Source: JAUVIB01 sp964424545 (GTDB lineage: Bacteria > Calditrichota > Calditrichia > Calditrichales > Calditrichaceae). Taken from it: a DNA stretch of 18,454 bases. The stretch is from NCBI GenBank assembly GCA_964424545.1, contig CAYRJN010000064.1, positions 1 to 18,454 of the forward strand. The letters are read 5' to 3'. The position numbers were made by a program, and so were the translations under genes. Shown piece by piece: positions 1 through 6,917 of the stretch; position 1 is the first letter of the stretch, and every line of letters begins with the position of its first letter. Under the pieces are notes generated by a model. The model searched no databases. It was not told the origin of the DNA and was given only the letters and a program-made list of their open reading frames with translations.

Positions 1-1
1 T

Positions 2-637
2 GAAATAAAAGTAAAAGAAGTTTTGTTCCCTGTGTTGGAAGCTGTAAAGGCGCGTATTTTTTTAATGGATTCCCATACGCACGATAAAGTCCTGGCCGGA
101 ATAAGTCATTTACCGCAGCTTATAGCCGTTGCTTTGGTAAATTATATCGGAAAACAGCAGGAAGAATTAAATTATCCCTTTTTTGAGTTGGCTGCGGGCG
201 GCTTTAGAGATTTAACGCGTATTGCTTCCAGTTCCATATCCATATGGCAGGATATAATCAATTCTAATAAAAAAAATGTCGAAGCGGCCTTATTGCAATT
301 TATCGAAACCCTAAAAGAAGAGAAAAAGTCGGTAGGGGATCTTTCCCGAACTTTTGAAAAAGCAAATGATTATCGCAGTCAGGTGCCTAAAGATAGCAAA
401 GGCTTTTTATACCCGTTAGTGGATATTTTGGTATACGTAAAAGACGAGGTTGGCGTTATTTCGAAAATTGCCAACAAATTATTCGAAGAAAACATTGATA
501 TCCGTGATATCGAATTGTTAAAAATAAGAGAAAAAGAGGGCGGCGTTTTTCGTCTATCATTAAACAGCCGCGAGGAAGCGGTTAAAGCGGCCGAATTAAT
601 GAACGCCCTTAACTACCGTGCATTTATCAGGGAGTGA
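2..637 (+). CDS. tyrA: Prephenate dehydrogenase, C-terminal part (5' end outside window)
   Basis: This is the 3' part of a tyrosine-pathway enzyme that oxidises prephenate to 4-hydroxyphenylpyruvate with NAD(P)+. The frame is open to the window edge, so the gene begins upstream; the TTG at position 23 is just an internal Leu codon. About 211 residues are present. They cover the helical dimerisation domain, with the family motifs HDKVLAGISHLPQL (residues 27-40) and GGFRDLTRIASS (66-77). A C-terminal ACT domain follows (about 136-211), with the DEVGVISKIANKL loop and helix that normally bind a regulatory amino acid, probably tyrosine. The NAD-binding Rossmann domain lies outside. The ACT-bearing layout resembles the Bacillus-type enzyme. 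The next gene starts 4 bp downstream. An arogenate dehydrogenase of the same family cannot be excluded. Confidence 0.88.
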   Translation, partial: EIKVKEVLFPVLEAVKARIFLMDSHTHDKVLAGISHLPQLIAVALVNYIGKQQEELNYPFFELAAGGFRDLTRIASSSISIWQDIINSNKKNVEAALLQFIETLKEEKKSVGDLSRTFEKANDYRSQVPKDSKGFLYPLVDILVYVKDEVGVISKIANKLFEENIDIRDIELLKIREKEGGVFRLSLNSREEAVKAAELMNALNYRAFIRE

Positions 638-641
638 ATCC

Positions 642-1649
642 ATGGATAAAATAAGAGTAGGCGTTATAGGAACCGGCAGTATTGCTCAAGTTGTACATTT
701 GCCCATTCTCAGTAAAATGGAAAACGTGGAACTGGCGGCGATCTGTGATGTTGACGATGCAAAAATTAGAATTTTATCGGAAAAATTTCATATTCCCCGT
801 TGGTATTATTTAATTGATAATATGATTAAGCATGAAAAATTAGACGCTATTCATATCTGTACGCCGAGCGTTTTTCATTATCCAATGGCTTTTTTGGCTT
901 TAAAGAACAGCGTAAATGTTTTTGTGGAAAAACCTATCTCCTTGAACTATCAGGAAGCGCAAAAACTACACGATTTAGCCGAAGAAAAAGGGCTGACGGT
1001 AATGGTAGGGATGCAAAATCGTTTCCGTGATGATGTGACTATTTTAAAAGATTTTATAGACAATGACGAATTAGGCGATATTTATTATATTAAGGCCGGA
1101 TGGTTGAAACAATGGTCCAAAGCGCCAGAAAGAGGTTGGTATGAGAAGAAAGATTCCGGAGGCGGGGTTATGATTGATATGGGTATTCAACTTATCGATC
1201 TGGGGCTTTTTTTAACCGGCTTGCCGGAAATCTATTCCGTGCGTCTGTATGATTACGCCTTGACGCCCGATTTGGAAGTTGAAGAGGCGGCGCTTGCCGT
1301 AATCAAAACAAGAGCGGGGTTGACCCTGACCGTCGAAGTCAGCTGGAAAATGCATTTGGATCATGACGTTAACTATACACATATTTTTGGAAAAAAAGGT
1401 TCGGCTTATCTTAATCCTTTGCGAATTAATAAAGAACTGCACGGAAATCTTGTTAATGTAACGCCGATGTTGACTGAAGATAAAGCCTTACGGTATAAAA
1501 AGTCATACGAAAGTGAAATAAACCATTTTATAAAGGTTATAAAAGGCGAGGAAGAGAATAAATCTTCTTCCGAAGATGCCATGTACATTATGAAAATAAT
1601 CAATGCTTTAGCCGAATCAGCCGTTCAGAACAAAGAGATCATCTTATAG
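642..1649 (+). CDS. Gfo/Idh/MocA-family NAD(P)-dependent oxidoreductase
   Basis: This is a 335-residue cytoplasmic dehydrogenase-family protein, probably acting on a sugar, inositol or related polyol; the substrate cannot be read from sequence. The N-terminal Rossmann fold shows GVIGTGSIA (residues 7-15) with the dinucleotide glycines, followed by the family EKP motif (96-98, K97). The C-terminal domain has GGGVMIDMGIQLIDL (173-187). At the position of the usual catalytic His of the D-x-G-x-H signature there is Gln183; D179 is kept. I chose the ATG at 642 because AGGGAG lies 7 bp upstream and the glycine motif then sits at the usual distance from the N-terminus. An in-frame ATG at 618 would overlap tyrA and has no good ribosome site. 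The gene follows tyrA by 4 bp, so co-transcription is likely. Confidence 0.88.
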   Translation: MDKIRVGVIGTGSIAQVVHLPILSKMENVELAAICDVDDAKIRILSEKFHIPRWYYLIDNMIKHEKLDAIHICTPSVFHYPMAFLALKNSVNVFVEKPISLNYQEAQKLHDLAEEKGLTVMVGMQNRFRDDVTILKDFIDNDELGDIYYIKAGWLKQWSKAPERGWYEKKDSGGGVMIDMGIQLIDLGLFLTGLPEIYSVRLYDYALTPDLEVEEAALAVIKTRAGLTLTVEVSWKMHLDHDVNYTHIFGKKGSAYLNPLRINKELHGNLVNVTPMLTEDKALRYKKSYESEINHFIKVIKGEEENKSSSEDAMYIMKIINALAESAVQNKEIIL

Positions 1650-1793
1650 GCAACAAAATATTTACAATTAACGAAATGAAAGAATTGGCAATTTTACAAA
1701 AAATAATCGAATATGTCTTAAAACTATTATTTTTTGAAATTCGGGCGCTATAGAATGACCGAACGCGATAAATGCAAAATAGGTTAACAATTA

Positions 1794-2441
1794 TTGATAA
1801 ATACAATTCCGAGACGGTTCTTTGTGGGTTTGAATTCAATATATAGGACGTTCTTTTTTATTCTATTCTTGTCGGTCTTAAATTTGACGGCAAGAGCAGG
1901 AGAAAACAGGTCTAATTTAGGCGTTATTGAGAATGAACTTAAATCGGCTTTGGATTCCGTGCTGCAAAAGATTTTGCCCGGTGGTGATGAAATTGAGATT
2001 GTATTTAAAAATATTTCCGATGAAAAGATAGCCTTTTTAAAAACGTATCTTGTTGATTATTTAGAAAATAAAAAAAATATTGTGCGTATTGATACGGCCG
2101 ATTATAAAATTATTATTGAACAATTTACCGTGGCGATCGTCTATGAAGAAACAAATGCAAAATTTTGGGGCGTCAGCGATGAATTGAACAGGCAGATTAT
2201 TGTAACGCTAAGAGGAGTGATTGAGAGTTTTAAAGACCACCGATTTTATGCGCTTCGTATAGATAGAAAATACAACGATAAAATTTCTTTGCATAACAAG
2301 CAAACTATTGAAAACAGTCCCTACTCGTTTTCCCGTGGAAAATTGTTGAGACGGTCGTCATGGAAAAGTGTTATTGAACCGGTTGTTGTAAGTATTTCTG
2401 CCGTTACAATTATACTGTTGTTTTTTGTGTTGAGAACTTAA
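1794..2441 (+). CDS. Unrecognised exported protein with C-terminal membrane anchor
   Basis: I do not recognise this 215-residue protein. It begins with a signal-peptide-like stretch: Arg residues, then the hydrophobic run FFFILFLSVLNL, then ARA-G as a possible cleavage site near residue 36. A mixed alpha/beta domain of about 130 residues follows. Near the C-terminus comes the sequence SWKSVIEP and a hydrophobic segment (about 193-213) ending in Arg-Thr. The body is therefore probably periplasmic and tethered by the C-terminal helix. The start is uncertain. TTG at 1794 has AGGT 9 bp upstream, and in-frame GTG 1824 or TTG 1830 would give a more ordinary signal peptide. It lies 26 bp before bamD, which suggests an envelope role, but no function can be assigned. 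Confidence 0.7.
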   Translation: MINTIPRRFFVGLNSIYRTFFFILFLSVLNLTARAGENRSNLGVIENELKSALDSVLQKILPGGDEIEIVFKNISDEKIAFLKTYLVDYLENKKNIVRIDTADYKIIIEQFTVAIVYEETNAKFWGVSDELNRQIIVTLRGVIESFKDHRFYALRIDRKYNDKISLHNKQTIENSPYSFSRGKLLRRSSWKSVIEPVVVSISAVTIILLFFVLRT

Positions 2442-2467
2442 ATTCGAATAGGAAAGGAAATTACAAG

Positions 2468-3214
2468 GTGTTAAAAAATTTACTCCTGATATTAGGATTG
2501 ATTATATTTGTATTTAATTGTGCGGGAAACAAACCGAAAGCCTCTTTAAGCGCCGAAGAGTATTTTAAACTTGCCATGCAGGAGTATAACGACGAAGATT
2601 ATTTTGAAGCCAATCAGGATTTTACGGTCATTGTTTTTCGTTTCCCCGGCAGCACCGTTGCTGACAGCGCCCAATTTTATCTTGCCGAAACCCATTATCA
2701 TATGGATGAATATCTCATCGCTGCATCGGAATTTGAAAAATTGATTACCGATATGCCCAACAGCTCGCTTGTGCCCAAGGCGCAATTCCGTTTAGCCGAA
2801 AGCTATGAGCAGATGTCTCCGAGACCTGAATTGGATCAAACATATACCATCAAAGCTATTCGCGCCTACCAAACATTTGTGGAAGATTATCCGCGCAATC
2901 CGTTAAAAGAAGAGGCGGAAAAACGAATTTTAAAGTTACGCAGCAAACTTGCTTTAAAAGAGTTGAAATCCGCAAGAATTTACAGAAAGATGAATAAATT
3001 CAAAGCGGCTATTATTTATTATGACTCCATATTAAAAGAATATTATGATACCGAATGGGCGGACGATGCGATGTACGGTAAAATATTAAGTTATATTGAT
3101 ATGGGTGATTATGATTCCGCCAAGGCGGAAAAAGAAAAGTTTCTTCAACAGTTCCCCAACAGCGATCTTTTGCCGATGGTAAAACGTTTAGGAGAGCTGA
3201 AGGTTGACGAATAA
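2468..3214 (+). CDS. bamD: Outer-membrane assembly lipoprotein BamD
   Basis: BamD is an outer-membrane-anchored periplasmic lipoprotein of the BAM complex, which inserts beta-barrel proteins. This 248-residue protein has a short hydrophobic signal and a lipobox-like VFNC with the lipidated Cys at residue 18. Asn at -1 is atypical. TPR-type repeats follow. Landmarks are AEEYFKLAMQEYNDEDYFEA, the repeated F(P)GS/MPNSS/YPRNP turn segments, and SPRPELDQTYTIKAI (about 117-131), which matches the conserved BamD loop. Length and repeat layout suit the family. The GTG start has AAGGA about 9 bp upstream. The last 11 bp overlap nadD, implying translational coupling. A generic TPR lipoprotein of the YbgF type is the main alternative, but the DQ-T-A segment favours BamD. 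Confidence 0.85.
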   Translation: MLKNLLLILGLIIFVFNCAGNKPKASLSAEEYFKLAMQEYNDEDYFEANQDFTVIVFRFPGSTVADSAQFYLAETHYHMDEYLIAASEFEKLITDMPNSSLVPKAQFRLAESYEQMSPRPELDQTYTIKAIRAYQTFVEDYPRNPLKEEAEKRILKLRSKLALKELKSARIYRKMNKFKAAIIYYDSILKEYYDTEWADDAMYGKILSYIDMGDYDSAKAEKEKFLQQFPNSDLLPMVKRLGELKVDE

Positions 3215-3809
3215 AAAAAAGAGTGAAGAAAAAATAGGCCTTTTTGGCGGAACGTTTGATCCGATCCATATCGGGCACACAATCATTGCCGAATGGATTC
3301 TGAATTATTTAAAATTAAATAAAATAATTTTTATACCTAATAAAATTCATCCGTTCAGTAAAAGGGAGAATATTATTCCCGCAAAAATGCGCGCCGAAAT
3401 GTTAGATATGGCCATTAAAGATTTCCCGTTTTTTGAAATGGATACAATAGAGATAGATCGTCCGGGTATTTCCTATGCGGTCGATACTATTCGCAAAATG
3501 ATTGCCGATTATCCGCAAATTAAGTTTTTTTATATAATGGGAGAGGATAATTTGAATAAATTTTCATTATGGAAAGAGTCTGATGAGATATTGAATCTTG
3601 TTACGGTCGTTACTTTTCGTCGAAAAAATAGCGGAAATAATGCTTTATCTCAAAAATGTCTTGATAAAATGTTAAGATTGGAAACGCCTTATTTCGATTT
3701 ATCGTCAACGGACGTGCGGGAACGCATAAAAAGGAATCAAAATTTCCAGAGTCTTTTATATCCCGAAGTTTATCGTTATATTGTAAAAAACAATCTTTAT
3801 AAACAATAA
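3204..3809 (+). CDS. nadD: Nicotinate-nucleotide adenylyltransferase
   Basis: NadD transfers AMP from ATP to nicotinate mononucleotide, giving deamido-NAD+ in cytoplasmic NAD biosynthesis. The 201-residue protein has the nucleotidyltransferase signature GGTFDPIHIGH (residues 15-25, both catalytic His present) and the C-terminal SSTDVRERI motif (about 172-180), the family's ISSTxIR element. It ends with the usual YPEVYRYIVKNNLY. Translation starts at TTG inside the bamD 3' end; GGAG lies 9 bp upstream within bamD. The 11 bp overlap suggests coupled translation. The bamD-nadD order couples envelope and cofactor genes without an obvious functional reason. Confidence 0.93.
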   Translation: MTNKKKSEEKIGLFGGTFDPIHIGHTIIAEWILNYLKLNKIIFIPNKIHPFSKRENIIPAKMRAEMLDMAIKDFPFFEMDTIEIDRPGISYAVDTIRKMIADYPQIKFFYIMGEDNLNKFSLWKESDEILNLVTVVTFRRKNSGNNALSQKCLDKMLRLETPYFDLSSTDVRERIKRNQNFQSLLYPEVYRYIVKNNLYKQ

Positions 3810-3819
3810 TGCTCTTATT

Positions 3820-3847
3820 TTGAACGAATTAAATTTTTAATTATATT
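3820..3847 (+). promoter_or_regulatory. Candidate sigma70-type promoter before the EutN-type gene
   Basis: TTGAAC (3820-3825) and TATATT (3842-3847) are separated by 16 bp in the 66 bp gap after nadD. Predicted transcription would begin near 3854, about 20 bp before the ATG at 3876. This would also explain why the TTG at 3846, lying inside the -10 box, is not a translation start. The match is by eye to the E. coli consensus, and this lineage's own consensus is unknown. Confidence 0.35.
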
Positions 3848-3875
3848 GACGAAGTCGAATCATCTGGAATGGGGT

Positions 3876-4181
3876 ATGTTTTTAGGTAAAGTTGTCGGCT
3901 CGGTGTGGTCGACTAAAAAAACGGATAATTTAAGTAATTTAAGGTTTCTGTTGGTTCATCCGATTAACCTGAACAAACAACCCTTAACCGATGTCGTTGT
4001 CGTTGCGGACATTCTGGGCGCAGGTGTCGGCGAGACGGTTATTTGCGCTTATGGCCATGCCGCGAGAAAAGCCATAAAACCCGATGATCCGGCCTCTTTA
4101 AGTTTGGAAGCCGCCGTTGTGGGAATTGTTGACAAAATGGATATAGACGAATCGTACGAAAAAACGACTAAAAACGGTTAA
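3876..4181 (+). CDS. EutN/CcmL-family microcompartment vertex protein (BMC-P)
   Basis: BMC-P proteins form pentamers that cap the vertices of bacterial microcompartment shells. The 101-residue protein opens with MFLGKVVGSVWSTKK, the canonical first strand. It carries DILGAGVGETVICAYGHAARKA (split here as DILGAGVGETV and GHAARKA), the pentamer-interface region where relatives usually read GSSAR. It ends with AAVVGIVDKMDI, the conserved last strand. I place the start at ATG 3876, with GGAA 6 bp upstream; the frame extends to a TTG at 3846 that lies inside a probable -10 box. No hexameric BMC-H/T shell gene or recognisable signature enzyme is in the window, so this is a lone vertex gene. It is 44 bp upstream of the ACT gene and probably co-transcribed with it. 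Confidence 0.87.
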   Translation: MFLGKVVGSVWSTKKTDNLSNLRFLLVHPINLNKQPLTDVVVVADILGAGVGETVICAYGHAARKAIKPDDPASLSLEAAVVGIVDKMDIDESYEKTTKNG

Positions 4182-4225
4182 CTCCGATATTTTTATTTAT
4201 TAAAACATAAGAGAGAATAAAAACA

Positions 4226-4678
4226 ATGCCGGAAATTACAGAAGAACATATTCGCCGTCTTACGCGTGAGGCCATAAAACAGTTACAAAGCTCTGCTACG
4301 CCGGAAACGGTTGATCGTATTGTAAAGGATGCCGTCACTCGCTTACAAGATGATAATGTCGCTCCTGCCGTTTCAACAACAAGCGTAAGTACGGGTGCGC
4401 TAAAGAACAACCGCATAATTATCACTGCATTCGGTAAAAACCGCAGCGGTATTCTCGCCGGATTAACAGGAACATTGGCCAAATATTCCTGTGATATTAT
4501 TGATTTAAGCCAAAAACTATTACAGGAGTTCTTCACGGTTATGCTTTTGGTAGATATCGCCAAAAGTCCCGGTGATTTTGAGACTATTAAATCAGAAATG
4601 ATCAAGGCCGGCGAAGAGCTGGATTTAAAAGTAATTATACAGCATGAAGATATTTTTAATGTAATGCACAGGATTTAA
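4226..4678 (+). CDS. UPF0237-type ACT-domain protein with duplicated N-terminal amphipathic helix
   Basis: The protein has 150 residues. The last 90 (about 62-150) form an ACT domain of the UPF0237 type: RIIITAFGKNRSGILAGLTG, then a strand with the sequence DLSQKLLQEFFTVMLLVDI. Such domains usually bind small ligands such as amino acids. Typical family members consist of little more than this domain. Here about 60 extra residues precede it: two similar helices, IRRLTREAIKQLQ (9-21) and VDRIVKDAVTRLQ (29-41), then a Ser/Thr/Ala-rich linker (about 45-58). This helix-plus-linker layout resembles encapsulation peptides of microcompartment enzymes. The gene lies between a vertex-protein gene and the UPF0210 gene, which starts 1 bp after its stop. 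UPF0237/UPF0210 pairing is widespread, but their joint function is not established. Confidence 0.85.
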   Translation: MPEITEEHIRRLTREAIKQLQSSATPETVDRIVKDAVTRLQDDNVAPAVSTTSVSTGALKNNRIIITAFGKNRSGILAGLTGTLAKYSCDIIDLSQKLLQEFFTVMLLVDIAKSPGDFETIKSEMIKAGEELDLKVIIQHEDIFNVMHRI

Positions 4679-4679
4679 T

Positions 4680-6044
4680 ATGCCTATTTCACTCGAAGAG
4701 ATTTTAGAAACAATTCGCATGACGGAAGTGGAACATTTTGATATTCGTACGGTTACCTTAGGCATCAATTTGAAAGACTGCATCAGCGATAATTTTTCAC
4801 AACTAAAGAAAAACGTTTATGATAAAATAATGCGTGTGGCGCAGGATCACGTCGGCAGCGCGCAAAAAGTAGAATCTCAATACGGTATTGCCATTGCTAA
4901 TAAACGTATTTCGGTTACGCCTATCGCCTTAATAGCCGATGGTTATGGTAAAGAAGAATTTGTTGAATTGGCGCAAACGCTCGATAAAGCCGCCGATGAT
5001 CTCGGCGTCGATTTTCTGGCTGGATTTTCCGCATTGGTGCAAAAAGGGTTTTCCAAAGGCGATCTGAGTTTGATTCAGGCAATTCCCGATGCGCTATCAT
5101 CCACTAAGCATCTGTGCTCGTCGGTTAACGTCGCTACGACAAAAGCGGGCATCAATATGGACGCCGTTAAAATGATGGGACACGTTATTAAGGAAACGGC
5201 GGAAAAAACGGCTGCCGAAGAAGGTATTGGTTGCGCGAAACTGGTTGTTTTTGCCAATGTACCTGAAGATAATCCCTTTGTAGCCGGCGCTTTTCATGGT
5301 ATTTCCGAGCCGGATATCGTTTTAAATGTGGGTATAAGCGGGCCGGGCGTTATCTTAAAAACCGTTAAAGAATCGCCCGCTAAAATGGATTTTGCCGAAT
5401 TAAGCAATCGTATCCGGCGTATGGCTTTTAAAATAACCAGAGCCGGTGAATTTATCGGCCGAAAAGTGGCCGAATTGGAAAAAGTCCCGTTCGGTATTGT
5501 GGATATATCACTTGCGCCAACGCCGGTTCCAGGAGATAGCGTTGCTGATATTTTAAAGGCCGTCGGTCTTGAAGATGTCGGAGCGGCCGGTACCACGGCG
5601 GCTCTCGCTTTGTTGAATGATTCCGTTAAGCGCGGCGGTTTAATGGCTTCGTCCTACGTTGGAGGAATGAGCGGAGCATTTATTCCCGTTTCCGAAGATG
5701 AGGCTATGATAAAGGCGGCGCAAAAGGGACACATTACGCTGGAGAAATTAGAAGCCATGACCAGCGTTTGCAGCGTCGGTTTGGATATGGTTGCCGTTCC
5801 GGGGAATACGAAGGAAACCGTTCTTGCCGGTATGATAGCGGATGAATGCGCTATCGGAATAACCAATAATAAAACTACAGCGGTTCGGGTGATACCGGTT
5901 CCGGGTAAAGATGTGGGCGACATGGCTGATTACGGTGGACTTCTCGGCGTAGCGCCGGTGATGCCTGTATCTACATTAGATAATTCCATTTTAATTAACA
6001 GGGGTGGTCGTTTTCCCGCGCCTTCAAAGGGGATTAATAACTGA
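4680..6044 (+). CDS. UPF0210/DUF711 family protein
   Basis: This full-length (454-residue) member belongs to a conserved family of unknown biochemical function. Family hallmarks are the N-terminus SLEEILETIRMTEVEHFDIR, NVPEDNPFVAGAFHG (about 193-207), GLDMVAVPG (about 370-378), a GGLLG-APVMPVS segment, and the C-terminal INRGGRFPAP (439-448). As I recall, a pneumococcal homologue was assigned a PFL/ribonucleotide-reductase-like barrel; this does not prove radical chemistry. Three Cys residues (34, 146, 185) are visible in the first half, and another lies near the GLDMVAVPG motif. The start codon is 1 bp after the stop of the ACT gene, with AGGA about 6 bp upstream, so the two are almost certainly translated together. 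Confidence 0.9.
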   Translation: MPISLEEILETIRMTEVEHFDIRTVTLGINLKDCISDNFSQLKKNVYDKIMRVAQDHVGSAQKVESQYGIAIANKRISVTPIALIADGYGKEEFVELAQTLDKAADDLGVDFLAGFSALVQKGFSKGDLSLIQAIPDALSSTKHLCSSVNVATTKAGINMDAVKMMGHVIKETAEKTAAEEGIGCAKLVVFANVPEDNPFVAGAFHGISEPDIVLNVGISGPGVILKTVKESPAKMDFAELSNRIRRMAFKITRAGEFIGRKVAELEKVPFGIVDISLAPTPVPGDSVADILKAVGLEDVGAAGTTAALALLNDSVKRGGLMASSYVGGMSGAFIPVSEDEAMIKAAQKGHITLEKLEAMTSVCSVGLDMVAVPGNTKETVLAGMIADECAIGITNNKTTAVRVIPVPGKDVGDMADYGGLLGVAPVMPVSTLDNSILINRGGRFPAPSKGINN

Positions 6045-6046
6045 TT

Positions 6047-6916
6047 ATGGTAGAAAAACTCGATAAAATAAAGATATCCGTCGCTCAAATAAGCTCTATT
6101 CTTGGCGATTTGGATAAAAATCTTTTAAAACATAGTAAATATATTGAACAGGCTATTGATCGACAAAGTAATCTCATCGTATTTCCCGAATTGTCCTTAA
6201 GCGGCTATTCGCTAAAAGATGCGGTTTATGAAGTGGCCATAACGGATTCCGATAAAAAATTGGATATTTTCAGGAAATTGAGTAAAAATATATCTATCCT
6301 TGTGGGACTTGTTGAACTTGGCGAAGGATATCGGTTTTATAACAGCAGTTTTTTCTTTGAGAACGGTAATCTTATTGCAAAGCATAGAAAAGTGTATTTG
6401 CCCACTTATGCGTTATTTGAGGAAGGACGATATTTTTCTCCTGGTACGCGTTTTCATTCTTTTTCATCTCAATTAGGCGAAATGGGCATGATGATTTGCG
6501 AAGATATGTGGCATCCGACGTCAGGAATCATTCTCGCACAGGACGGCGCATCGGTATTATTGGTAAGCACCGCCGGAATATCACGCGGTATAGACGAATC
6601 GGAGCATCCCGAAAACGTCCGAACATGGGAATCCTTAAACAAGGCTTTGGCCATATCCACCACATCTTTTATTTTATTCGCAAATCGTGTTGGCCTGGAA
6701 GACGGATTAACTTTTTGGGGCGGATCGGAACTAATCGATCCTCATGGAAATCGACTTGCCAAGGCGCCCTATTTTAAAGAGGCCATGCTCAACACGGAGA
6801 TTGATCCGTTATTATTAAAACATGCGCGTATGTCGACAACATTACTTTCCGATGAGAATATCACCTTGGTAATTGATGAATTGAATAGAATTAACCATAA
6901 ACGAAAAGAATATTGA
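6047..6916 (+). CDS. Nitrilase-superfamily carbon-nitrogen hydrolase
   Basis: This 289-residue cytoplasmic amidohydrolase has the complete Glu-Lys-Cys triad: E48 in VVFPELSLSGY-like context (IVFPELSLSGY), K115 in HRKVYLPTYALFEEGRYF, and C151 in MMICEDMWHP. These enzymes hydrolyse amides or nitriles through a Cys thioester. The motifs around K115 and C151 resemble the glutaminase domain of glutamine-dependent NAD synthetase (LPNYGVFDE-RYF, ICEDIW). The protein lacks any synthetase domain and stops at the usual length of a stand-alone hydrolase. It could supply ammonia to a partner or act on an unrelated amide; the substrate cannot be inferred. It starts 2 bp after the DUF711 stop and is followed after 1 bp by the next gene, so it is part of the same transcription unit. 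Confidence 0.87.
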   Translation: MVEKLDKIKISVAQISSILGDLDKNLLKHSKYIEQAIDRQSNLIVFPELSLSGYSLKDAVYEVAITDSDKKLDIFRKLSKNISILVGLVELGEGYRFYNSSFFFENGNLIAKHRKVYLPTYALFEEGRYFSPGTRFHSFSSQLGEMGMMICEDMWHPTSGIILAQDGASVLLVSTAGISRGIDESEHPENVRTWESLNKALAISTTSFILFANRVGLEDGLTFWGGSELIDPHGNRLAKAPYFKEAMLNTEIDPLLLKHARMSTTLLSDENITLVIDELNRINHKRKEY

Positions 6917-6917
6917 T

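Noticed and set aside
618..641. ATG at 618 as the start of the oxidoreductase
   Set aside because: It overlaps tyrA and lacks a ribosome site; ATG 642 has AGGGAG at a good distance and fits the family N-terminus.
1734..1756. TTGAAA and TATAGAAT as a promoter before the exported protein
   Set aside because: The boxes are only 9 bp apart, far below a workable spacer; no other convincing pair was found in this 144 bp gap.
3846..3875. TTG at 3846 as the start of the EutN-type protein
   Set aside because: It would add 10 residues before the canonical MFLGKVVG opening, has no ribosome site, and lies in a probable -10 box; ATG 3876 is better.
4168..4605. 145-codon open frame on the - strand
   Set aside because: It lies opposite the well-supported ACT-domain gene and has no independent signal.
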